DNA of 64,000 nucleotides from the NCBI GenBank assembly GCA_013368375.1, contig JAACJP010000019.1, positions 1 through 64,000 on the forward strand. The letters are read 5' to 3'. The notes beneath the pieces were generated by a model, which did no database searches, was not told where the DNA came from, and worked only from the letters and a program-made list of their open reading frames with translations. Origin of the DNA: Tricholomella constricta (lineage: Eukaryota; Basidiomycota; Agaricomycetes; Agaricales; Lyophyllaceae). A program made the position numbers and the translations under genes. Shown here piece after piece: positions 53,761-64,000 of this stretch; the first letter of the stretch is position 1; each line of letters starts with the position of its first letter.

Positions 53761-56460
53761 GCACCCCACGGGGCAATAGGTGACCGGCCACGGTATGTCA
53801 TCTAAAAAGTCACGTGATATCCGGACCGCGCGGACCGCGCGGCCGGAGCGCAATCACCGGATCAAAAATCGACCCACCTGATGTTACCCGGACCCCACCC
53901 GGGTCTAATAAACATCGGAGCCACATGCATGTCCATGACATGTGTCGTGGAGTTCAAGTGGATACCTACCCCGGTCCGACAGCTGTCGTCCGGACTTCGA
54001 AGTGGATTCGATTATGCAATGCAGACCTGAAGAGCTATAAAAGCGAAACAGGTAGGCTAGTGGATTCCCCACTACCCTGTTGTCTGTTTAGCAACACTCT
54101 TCCTTCTATCGTCACTCCTCGCTTCGCTCGGAGTTCCTCCTCCCTAACCCTAAGGTTTGGGGCAGGTGCCTGGCGCTTCGCAGTAGTAAGGTGCCCCAGT
54201 ATGGTCATTATTATCTACAATAAATACAGAGTTGGCTTTTTATTGTCGAATGATATGTATGTTGTGAGTATATGAGGCTGAGGATGAAGGTCCGAGCACT
54301 GAAGTGACTAGTAAGCTGGGAGGTTTTGTATTGCATTGTGTTTAGTACAAATGTATTATTTCATTGGAGAGAATAAGTACAGAAAGTAAGTACTCATGAT
54401 GAATGGTATTTGTGGTAGTGGTTGCAAGGAAATGGTAAAAAGAGCCGCTCTCGGTGGTCATTTTCATATCTTCCACTACATGTCTTGTGTTCCACCAAAA
54501 CAGAATTGGAGAACGAGGGGAGGGTATTACGATAATAAGCAATGGTTTGGGCAGTCGAGGCAGTGGGGACAGGCCACATGAGCACGACACAGTGCGCGGT
54601 GGGTGGGCCAAAATGGGTTGGAGGCGGTGACCGGCAATTGCCGAGGCGCGCTTCGCGCGCCCGCGCGCCAGGTCACAAAGATCCCTGACGCGTTTTAACA
54701 GTTCAGCCGCGTCACCTTCAGAAAATTTAGGACGAGGGCAGATCCCAATTGCGCAGCGCACGCAAAAGTTTTTGTGGCGCACGCAGCTGTAGTCAATATT
54801 TTAGAAATTGAAAACCGCCCGGAACCGAGTTTCAGCACAGCCACATCAGCCACCCACCCGAATCCCCCACACAAAATTGTCCATAGCTCACTCAATTCTT
54901 CACCGATTTTCATAAAAAAAGGTGCGACCTCCATCAAATGTATATCGAAACGTCCTCCGATACCATGATCTCGGATGTGGAAGCGTTGAAGACACTCAAT
55001 GGTGTGCTTTCCCACGCTTTTGCCCCTCTTTTCGGTGGTCCATAGCACCACCGAGAATACATATCTCGTCAAACGGATTAGTGCGTGCGATAGAGGATAG
55101 GTAAAAGTATATATCTTACTGTTGGTTTGACCCCAATTGCTTGTTTCAATGTTGAGAAAAATCGGGTCCAAAATCTGAATGGATAACGACCCGTTATCCG
55201 CTCCGCCAATGACTAGACGTATCATCTGCCGCGGTATGTGTTCCAAAGGAGGCTAATGCAGATGGAGGCTCTCCTGGGATGGTTTTGGCCATGAGCGACA
55301 TCGGTCAGATTAGAGCAAATGATAGTACATGAAGGGGAATACTCTGGAATTTCCTATAGTCAAGGTGGTGTTTAGAATTTGTGTTCAGGTCACAGTAATG
55401 CTATTTCGTTCATTGGGTAAGGGGGACGGACGCGAAGATGAGGGTTCAAAGAAAAGGGATACCAAGGACAAAAATGATAATTTTGCCATCCCTAAAAATG
55501 TGCACCGCAAAGCGCAACTATCCTTCCATATTTTCTTCCCCAATGTCTTGCTATCTTTCTCATGGGGACCTTAGATCGCGAACTTTCCCTTCTTGCCCCT
55601 TAAACGCCTCCTCCGAAGTACTCCACGCCATTTAACACTGTTAATTCGAGCCCGGAGTTCAAAGACGAGACCATCATCGATGGAGGAGATAATGCAGCAT
55701 CCATTCCTCTCCAGGGCTCTCTGCTTTCTGTCCCGAAAGACGTGCACCTCCAGGGATGGTCGACGATGAAGAGACTATACATCCATCCATCCATCCATCC
55801 GACATTCAAGAGCCTCATCATCAAAGTGCGCAGGACCACCAGTTTGAGTTCACGTACTGCGTATTCTTGTCTCATGAGTTCATGATTACCCTCCTTCACG
55901 TGAGTCCCCAGTGAGCTGTGAGCGCCTATGCATTTGTATCGTCTCTTACCTTCAATTGCAGTCAATGTGCCCCTGTGGACGCCAGGAAATGCGATGCTGG
56001 GAGGCGTGGGGTACCTCAATGGCAATGGACTCTCCGTGAAGCTCCTCAACTCTCTCAATCAGAGTGGTCTTCCGGCGGTCGATTGCAGGACTTGCGAAGT
56101 ATAACGGATTTTGGCCGGATCACCCTTGCGCGCCGACAACAACGCGAAAAGGACGCTTGGAAGAACTTCAGAGGGTTCTCATCTGAAGCTGGGTCTCTAA
56201 CCCCGTACGTCTTCGACGAAACGTTCAAGATGCCCGCAATTGTTACTCTCACTGACACACATCCTGCATTGATCAAGTCAAGAAGAGGCGCCCTTTCTCA
56301 CTGTGCGGTGAACTCGTGGTCCTCCTTTGCGCTGAAAAGACTGTACACCATGCTATCGAGCATGCCCGGGCATGTAAGCAGTTCCGTATGTACTGGAAAC
56401 ACACGCTCCGTGCATTTGGACGGGAGCACGAGCTGCAGAAGGAGGATCTGATGCTCAGTC
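53761..56460. other. No gene recognised; scattered coding-like scraps
   Basis: Contains GC palindromes near 53825 and 54640 (GCGCGCTTCGCGCGC), a CATC microsatellite at 55787-55804, and coding-like scraps such as PLWTPGNAMLGGVGYLNGNG near 55975 and VHHAIEHARACKQF near 56340. These scraps may belong to the broken gene at 56465-57491. Confidence 0.4.
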
Positions 56461-56464
56461 AGTT

Positions 56465-57491
56465 CTTCTCTTCATCGGAACCTCGTTCTTTGCTGACGCA
56501 ACTGTAGTTGTGAAAACTCTTGCGGCGCGAAATTGTGCACTCTTCGTGTATCATGGTCACGGCAAGGGGGTGTCGGAAAAAAAATTAAGCATATAGGGTC
56601 GATTTTTTTTTTAACGGGAGAATCTCCTGGACTAACTAACTATTGCTGGGAACTAATTACCCAATAAGGTAATCTGGCACACGGTCCGGTCACCCGACTG
56701 TTGTCGTTGACATCATTCTCGATGTTGTCGCTCCTCCACATTTCCCTGTTGCATACCTCACAGAAACCAGTTATGCAGTGCTCAAGCTGTACACTTCTGA
56801 AGCTGAAACTTTGACAATCACCAAGGTATGAATGGAACCACTGTTTAAAATCTTTGACTTGTGCATTACACTTGGAACAGTATACATGATTGTCAGATTA
56901 GAATAGTAGACATAGTAAGCAGCCCGAAACGTTGCCACAATAAAGAAGTGGTTTGCAGTAGGTCCATATACTAAGACACCATGTTGCGACGTTCAATAAG
57001 CCTAGGACCCTGAACTTCCCACACCCTTTTCAAGCAATAATTATAAAACTAGTGCTTTATATACCTTTGGATGAGAGCAGTTCTCATGAATACTGCCATT
57101 CAAGCCCAGCTTTGGTCCTGGGCCAAGGACAAGTCCCTTTAAACTGATGTCATATTTTTTTTTAACGACCTGGTGGCTTGGACTAACTAACTAACCCTAT
57201 ATAAGGAATGTCACATGTGACACCCCCTTGGGTCACGGTCGCGCTGGCCGAGAGGTTCGTCGTCGAGACTCGTTGCAGCAGAAGAAATTTATTGTTGACA
57301 CATACACCCATCAGGCGCATTATGATGTGCCATCGTCTCCTCGGGACGGTGAACCCTGGGGCACGTTTGAGCTTCCCCCAGAAGAAGAAGCTACAAGTCC
57401 ATCACAGCGGCAACTTTTCAGCAAGGTGTCCTGGACATCTTGGGAGGCCCCAGCAAAACGATTCTCGTCGGCCGGCTTCGATTCAGCCTGA
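56465..57491 (+). pseudogene. Coding relic split by a MITE
   Basis: Left part reads SVLLFIGTSFFADATVVV and NCALFVYHGHG up to 56562. After the 668-bp element and one target-site copy are skipped, the same frame continues RAGREVRRRDSLQQKKFIVD to PPEEEATSPSQRQ and stops at 57489-57491. The function is not recognised. Upstream exons are unclear and frames change near 56460, so the gene may have been decaying already. Confidence 0.5.
56563..57230. mobile_element. hAT-like MITE, 668 bp
   Basis: Perfect 12-bp terminal inverted repeats CAAGGGGGTGTC/GACACCCCCTTG and a perfect 8-bp target duplication GGTCACGG (56555-56562 and 57231-57238). No transposase ORF. Inside, a direct repeat (T-run, AACG, then GGACTAACTAACTA) occurs near 56606 and 57155. 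8-bp duplications are typical of hAT elements; the family is inferred. Confidence 0.85.
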
Positions 57492-59113
57492 CGTAGAGGA
57501 ATTCACATTGCTCGCTTAATGTTTGCATCCTTCAAGTGGACAGGATACAAAAACTGGGAATTCATCGTTAATTTCTGCATAAGCTGCAGGCACATTGGAA
57601 AGAAGTAGTTATTTGAGATATCTTCCCTAAAGCACTAAGGTATATGTACCATTCAATCAATTTCAGCACCTGCGCAGCATCTCTACTATCGCTGTTTTTG
57701 ACCCAGCACTACTGATCAAAATCGTAAGTGGCAGGAAAATCTGTAGTCGAAGTCATGGAGGCGTTGAATGGAGCGGCCGCGGCAGGGTTAAACTTGGACT
57801 TGGCCAGACGCAAGCCTGCCCCCCCCCCCTCCCCGGCGGCTGCGCGTTTGAGAGACAGTGGGCCAGAGCCCAGGTTAACAGGACATAGCGCTGAGCGCTA
57901 GTAATGCACCGCCAACGATGGCCATCTCCTCGCACCACACACCAACACCCCGAACACCGAACACGAACACTCAGGTGACGAAGAAAAAAGAACGAGGAGA
58001 AACAAAAGGAAACTGAGCACCGTCTGTTGTCTGTAGGTTTGAGGTTCCACGCGCCACAGTCATCACCATTATTACCTCCGCACGCTGGCAGGAGTCGGTG
58101 CACAACAGGCGAATGGGGCTCAAAAAACTCCGTCTTCGAGTCGACGTACATATACAAGTACATCCGCACAAACCAGGAGTCCACCGTCCGGTCGCCGCGA
58201 CGTAGACTCCGGGCCCGCGAGCGCACGCGCGAGAGACGAACTACGGAAGAAAAACGCGACGGCGTTTGTGTTTCTGCACGACACGGACAGAAAGAAAAGG
58301 CTGATTGGTCATCGAGTCTAACACAGCGTCGTGTATCGTCGGTATTGATATCGGTTAGGGGAGAGAGGGGGGACAGGATCGGGTACGGGTACGAGACGAC
58401 GGGGGTGTGGGGGTTTGAGGGTGTGGGGACGGACGCCCTACCCAATCGCGCAGAAAGGTGTGATCTACATGCAAACGTCGAAGCGAGAAAACGAAACGGA
58501 AGGAAGAGGAACGCACCTGCAATTGCCACCTGGAACCGCTCCTCCGGCGGCCTCGAGTACGCAGGCCCGCCTCCTCCGACCCCGCCCATACTTACCACCC
58601 ATCCCATCCCGCCCTCCGCAAGGGGACGTCATCACTCGTTTCGGATCTGAACATACATACGCCACCTTGGAAGATTAACATCAGACAGTTCACTGGCGAA
58701 CTTGAGCTTCACACACGTTGACTTACATTCGCCATTCCTCTGGGGTACCGTGATCGTGAGGCACGCAATTATGCCCGCCTTCGTCGTCTTGGCCTCCAGC
58801 GCTCTGCCTCAGTTTGACAGGGTGCATGAATATTCTGTGCGCAGCCCCGTAAATCGCTACGAATATGTTTTTGAACTTGAGTATACCTCTACCGTCGTGC
58901 AGTAGCTCGACTTACCATGCAGACCAACGATTTAAGCTCCAAACAGGCCACAGCAGGAATCATCGAGGCGGCATAACCTTGTCTGGGCGGGCCGAACGTT
59001 GCCACGTGGAGGATGTGTGTATCTCACGTGATTACACGCCTCTGACGTCTGTTTCCGTCAGTTGCTGGTCGTCGTCCTCCACAGCGCCGGGACGGGACTA
59101 CTCGCCGTTGTCC
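57492..59113. other. No gene recognised; upstream of the hydrolase gene
   Basis: Long overlapping ORFs on both strands near 57750-58650 look like GC-rich noise without motifs. This stretch should contain the hydrolase promoter and 5' UTR, but no element is certain. A C run is at 57820-57829. Confidence 0.4.
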
Positions 59114-62100
59114 ATGCCCTCCAGCCGTCATTCTTCTCGCTCAACCAGATCACCCAAGCCCCCTACCTGGCGTACTGTTACCATCTCCAAGAACTCGGCC
59201 GCTAGTACCAGCCTCTCCTACGTGTTTGCTGAGCCGGAGCAGGGCTCGCCTCTTGCCCCTGCGACATCCAAGTTGCCATCGAGTAGGAGTTTGAACAATA
59301 TAGAAACTGAAGATCGGTTGCCCCGACGTTTGGTGTCGATGTCGAGTGTTCAACGCGATATGAATGCTACGGCGCCTGAAGAGAGGACAGAGCAGAACAC
59401 ACTTGGCGTCTCTCAAGGTGCGTAGCTTAGATTTTCACATATGAAATCCTTTCTAATCGATATTATCTAGGAGAATCCTCAACATCTGCTCAGGGAAGCA
59501 GTTCGAGGCCGAACGTGCCACCTGCGGACGCGCCGCGTGCTCCAGATGCGCAGCTGAGTTTACCGCCTATTATCGATATTACAGATAGCGAGACGCCTAC
59601 GAACACTACGAACGCTTCAGCTCTTTCATCGTCCCCCGTCAAGCCTTCTTCCTGGTTCGGATCGCTGACGCGGGCCAAGGGCAAGGCGAAGGCTGCGCAA
59701 ATGAACGCTCGTGCTGCGTCTTCGCCTGCACCCTCGCCCGCAGCAGATGCCCAGCCGAATGGACTCCCGACGGCTTTGTCAGTGCCTTCCAACATCTCTC
59801 AAGCAGCCGTGGAACCACTTCCCTCTGTAGTAGCCACCGAGTCAATGTCCAACACTGCACCCCCAGAACCCGCCACGGCTCCAGTGACACCCGCGCCCAC
59901 GCCCACGCCTCCCACCCTTCCCAAGGACATTCCTCCACCTCCTCAAGTGAAACGCTCGTGGTTCTCCTCCGCAGCCGCCACTCCCAGCGCACCGCTCCCC
60001 GAACCTCAGCCCGCCGCCTCCAACTCCAACTCCATTCCCTCCTCCATCGATAACGAAGTCCCAGGCCTTCCTACAATCACGACCTCGCCGTCCCCGCCGC
60101 CGCCGCAGCAGCAGGCAGCGCCCACCGCCCTCCCGTCCCCAGGTGTTGTGACCAGCCCCAGCAGCGGCGGCGGCGATGGACCCCGCCTTTCGTCGCTGAA
60201 CCCGTCTACTGGTCGGTTCACGCTCAGCATCCCGCTCCTTGGCCGCCCGAAGATCCCGCTGGATAGGGTGGTGAGCGCTGCTGTGCATTCGAAGGAGGAA
60301 AGAGAGGGGTCCAAGACGAGTACGTTGCTCTGTATTCATTTTTATCCGTGTTCGTGGCTAATGGCTTTGTGATATATAGAACCTCAGAACACGCCTGTCG
60401 AACACACAGCGACAACCTTGACGGCGCCCCTTGCGCCTGCGGAATCTAAATCTACGGAGCCTGAGGAAACGACCCATTCTATCCGAATTACCAATACTAC
60501 CGACTCTGCGCCTGCACACAGGCCCGAAACTTCCCCTGAGGACGCAAACACGGTCACGACCCTGGACCCGTCTTCGTCTGCAAGCAGCGCCCAGACGCCT
60601 CTTTCTTCATCCGCGCAGCCGCCCTCATCTGCAACCCCGTACTCGTGGTGGGTGTACGTAGGCTGGGGATCCTCCACGGATACCTCAAGCTCCCCTGCCC
60701 CTTCCGATTCCGCGTCTGCCTCCGCTTCCGCTGCGCCCTTGAGCGCCGGGCCGGAGTCCCGTCAAGACAAGCACGTGAATTCTGCGCAAGTTGCTGGTTG
60801 TGAATCTGATGCGGCTTGGAGTGCAACGACGACGACGATGGATGAGTCTGGGGGATCGCAGTCGCAGCCGCACGTACGCGAACACGCGCATGCACATGGG
60901 CATCTACGCATGGCTCATGCTCACGGCCATATCCACCCACACGCTCATGCTCATGCTCATGCACCCGCTTCCTCCGCTAGCATGAGCACTGTCCGCCAGA
61001 GCGCAGGTTCTAAACCGGCGCCTCCGCGTCCCCTCGATACCTCCCTCTCCACCTCCTCCACCAACACCAACACCAACACCACATCCACCACCTCCACATC
61101 CACCAACACCGCCGTCTCGACGCCGACGCTGAAACCAAAGTCGAAAGAAAAGGCCGGTCCGGATCCAGATTCGCAGCTGAACGGCACACGGGCGCAGGTT
61201 GAGGAACAAAGGGAGGGATCGGGATCGCAGCAGGACGCGAGCGCGGGTGCGGGTGCGGCGGAGCAGAGTAAGAATGAGGAACAGAGTGGGGGGTCGATGT
61301 CTGCGGCTGTGGGAGCGTGGTATAGTCCTTGGGCGTGGTATGGCGCGGCGGCTCCGGCTCCGGCGGTTGCGTCTGCGGTGGACGCTGCTGGGGGGTCTGG
61401 AGAAGGAGAGGAGAGGGACGGAAAAGGGAAGGGAGAGGGAGAAGGAGACGCGCAACTCACGCAGGCGGAGATGGTGAAGGAGGCGGCGCTAGCGCAGGCG
61501 CGGGAGGCGTGTGAGACGCAGGCAAAGTCGTCGTCGGAGGAGGAGGCGCCAGGGCGGGAGCCGGACTTGAACCCGGTGGGGGCGACGATAGCGACGAACC
61601 GGTCGGGGTGGGCATCGTTTTTCTCGTCGAGGTCGCTTATAATGAAGACCATCACGGCTGGGCCTGCGGTGGACGAGAATGGGATGGAGGTTATGGATAT
61701 TGATGAGGATGAGGGCGAGGGTCAGGCGGGGGATGATGCTCCTCCTGCTATTGGAACTGGAGAGGAGGAGGAGGTAATGCGCGGGAGGGCGCGGAATGGG
61801 GAGAAGGATAAGGGAGGGCGCGGTGGTGCAAACGTAAAGAGCGGACCGATGAAGCTCGCTGGGCAGAAGCAGGTGGTGGCGCTTGCGGGACCCTCGACAA
61901 GCAAAAAGGACAACAAGTCCGCTGCCTCGTCCCGCTCGTCCTCCATCAAGCCCGACGTCCCACCCGCTGTCGCGCCCATTACCAAAGGCTCCAAGCCCTC
62001 CGCCCCGCCGCCCCTGACGATTTCCGACTCTGTCAAGCGTGACACCCTCAAGCCCAGCCCTACTACCAAGAAGAACAAGGACGCGCCGCCGCCCGTGGTC

Positions 62101-63963
62101 CCGCCTTTGTCGAAGAAGAAGAAGTCCGCGTCGGCATCACCTGCGCCATCCACGAAGAGCGGAACCAGCACGCCTGGCGGCCCGCGTACGCCGACGCCGA
62201 ACCTCATCCTCCCGACCTGGGCAGACACGTTCCACACCTCGCCGCGGAGCGTGGTGCCGCCGCCGCCGGCATCGACGTTCAGCCGGACGATGAAGTTTGT
62301 GAGCGGGGTGCTTTTTGCGGCGGATAAGCCCGAGGCTGGGGAGGAGAAGGGGCGTGATGGTGGGGTGGGGGCTGGGAATTGGAAGGGGAAGGGTAAGGGG
62401 AAGGCGTGGGACAGAGAGAGGGAGAGGGAGTTTATGCATTTTGGGAAGGAGCTGCCGCGCGCGTGGGATGTTGTGATGCAGGGGAAGCTGGACCCGGATG
62501 TGCTGAGAGGGTGTCGGCGGGTTGTGGTCATTGGTATACATGGCTGGTTCCCTGGTAAGTCCCAGAGTTCTTAATTCTCCATTATTATTGCCGACTTGTG
62601 CTCACGCCGTATGCTATAGGTGCCGTCATGCGAAGCGTGCTTGGCGAGGTGCGTTGAGCTCTGGTTTTTTCGGGAGTCGGATCGGATTCCGTTGTGGTTC
62701 TGATTCCATGTTTCGCGTCTTCTAGCCAACGGGAACAAGTGGAAAGTTCGTCAACATGATGGTGCAAGCGCTCGAGGAGTTCCAGGAACAGCATGGTGTG
62801 AAGCTCGAGAAGATCACAAGGGTCCCACTAGAGGGTGAAGGAACCATTGATGGACGCGTCGCCAAGTGAGTCCGAGCCTAACCACACAACGTTCGCTGAC
62901 TTTTGATCATCTTCGCTCGCCTGTCAACTACCAGGCTCTACGCGAATCTGCAGGCGAACCAGGAATGGATGGATGACCTTCACGCAGCTGATGCCATCCT
63001 CGTCGCGACGCACTCACAGGGCTCCATCGTCTCCACCCATCTTCTGGACCGCCTCATCCAGAATCACCACATCAGGACGTCACGCAACACCGTCGTTGCA
63101 GGTGCCGCCGCCGCCGAGTCTTTCCCCGCCGCTGGCCTGAGCAACGCTCCGGTGCCCAAGCCGCAACGCGTCTGCTGCCTCGCGCTCTGTGGTATCCACC
63201 TCGGTCCGCTCCGCTATTTGAGCAGCAGCTCCCTGCTGCAACCTTATTTCCAGGTGGGTGTTGTTGTGCTCTCGACACAAACTGTCGCCATCATTGATTG
63301 GTCTAATACCCATTGCTCCATTCAGTACTTCGAGTCAGCGGCTGCGCGTGAGCTTTTTGAATTCCAGGTGACTACACCTATCTCCGTTTATTTATCTTCC
63401 GTCACACGCCCTCATGCTCTTCTTTCGCATCTCCAGAACACCGAGAGTGAGGTATCAAAGAATTATGTCACGGCGCTTCGCAGCGTCGTCGACCATGGCG
63501 TACGTCGCGATGCTTCTTTTTTTGTTTTTGTTTTTTGTTTGGTTGTTTGGATTCAACTGAGACGCGTCCTCATTTTGGCGGTTACAGACGAAAATGGTGT
63601 ATGTGGCTTCGCTCAATGACCAAGTCGTGCCGATCTACTCTGGGCTCTTCACTGCAGCGTCACATCCGCTGATCCTCCGAGCGCTCTACATCGACGGCGA
63701 TGCATACCAGTACGTGGCTTGCTGACATGTGATAAACGGAAGAACGAAGACTGATTTTCATTTTTTTTTTCCCTTTTTCGTTCGTTAATTTCGTTTTGTC
63801 CTAGTTCCTCGGACTTCCTGTCAAATCTCCTTGTTCTCCTTCTGCGCATTCTAAATTCTGGAATATCTGATAGCGGGCTTACTGTTCATCTCTCGGAAGC
63901 GACCGCTGGATCTCTGAGCGGTGTGGGTCACTCTACTGCCTATGAGGAAGTTTCCACGTATTC
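59114..63963 (+). CDS. Alpha/beta-hydrolase (serine esterase/lipase-like), partial at 3' end
   Basis: Exons: 59114-59417, 59471-60319, 60380-62554, 62620-62648, 62726-62865, 62935-63253, 63326-63367, 63437-63499, 63588-63709, 63805-63963, then GTACGT; the gene continues past the window. Phases agree over 4202 nt (about 1400 aa). The first ~1080 residues are low-complexity (Ser, Pro, Thr, Ala) and include a His-rich run and basic patches. The catalytic part begins at VVVIGIHGWFPG, has the nucleophile elbow VATHSQGSIVS (Ser ~1193) and a likely Asp loop VYVASLNDQVVPIYSGLF. The catalytic His should lie beyond the window. The start ATG (MPSSRHSSRSTRSP) is the likeliest; an upstream in-frame extension exists. 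Substrate unknown. Confidence 0.85.
60871..60966 (+). repeat. His-rich (HAHAHG) coding repeat
   Basis: Encodes HVREHAHAHGHLRMAHAHGH and further HAH units in the hydrolase's disordered region, about residues 550-580. May bind metal ions; that is speculation. Confidence 0.8.
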
Positions 63964-64000
63964 GTACGTCTTTTTTTTTTCTTTTTTTCTTTTTTTGTGC

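Noticed and set aside
53815..53850. GC-rich palindrome as a terminator or origin
   Set aside because: A single palindrome in a repeat-rich region; no supporting motif.
54695..55246. 183-aa minus-strand ORF
   Set aside because: No motif, mixed composition, and no splice or neighbour context that supports a gene.
55787..55804. CATC tandem repeat as a functional element
   Set aside because: A short simple microsatellite with no context.
57753..58607. 284-aa minus-strand ORF
   Set aside because: Low-complexity, GC-rich, overlaps an ORF of similar length on the other strand, and shows no domain motif.
1..64000. CRISPR array or bacterial operon structure
   Set aside because: Spliceosomal introns and fungal retroelements throughout; no spacer-repeat pattern.

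Overview
This 64-kb window comes from a filamentous fungus, most likely an Agaricomycete (basidiomycete). The host genes carry many short GT-AG introns of about 50-75 bp. The repeats are typical of mushroom genomes: chromodomain Ty3/gypsy elements, a tyrosine-recombinase (DIRS-like) retroelement, a Penelope-like element of the Coprina kind, and Tc1/mariner and hAT-like DNA transposons. No rRNA, tRNA or CRISPR feature was recognised.

Layout. 0.7-4.9 kb (-): a 12-exon JmjC-domain protein gene. 5.6-9.4 kb: diverged ~300-340-bp repeat modules with splice-site-like motifs. 10.2-12.4 kb (+): a frameshifted relic of a helical-bundle (MLKL-N-like) protein. 13.5-14.6 kb (-): a dead Tc1-like transposase. 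14.7-28.1 kb: a mosaic of broken Ty3/gypsy copies from two families, called here A and B. 29.7-51.3 kb: a DIRS-like element split by a complete B element (32186-50326), which is itself split inside its 5' LTR by a complete A element (32201-38521). Target-site duplications order the events as DIRS-like, then B, then A. 51.3-51.8 kb: a solo A-family LTR. 52.2-53.2 kb: Penelope-like RT with telomere-like CCCTAA motifs nearby. 56.5-57.5 kb: a coding relic split by a 668-bp hAT-like MITE. 59.1-64.0 kb (+): a 10-exon alpha/beta-hydrolase gene that runs off the window.

How the elements seem to work. Family A has gag and pol in different frames with a conserved T-TTT-TAR at the junction. Its primer-binding site is complementary to its own LTR and covaries with it among copies (Tf1-like self-priming). 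Every A LTR also carries a repeat spaced exactly 60 bp with splice-like flanks. Family B keeps gag-protease and pol in one frame across a UGA-CUA stop (a known leaky context) and has a long third ORF of unknown function. B's coding sequence is densely packed with short perfect inverted repeats, roughly one per 60-80 bp, from LTR to LTR; A does not show this. That ordered hairpin architecture is the most unusual signal in the window. B copies carry CpG-to-TpG/CpA nonsense changes, suggesting methylation or RIP-like mutation.
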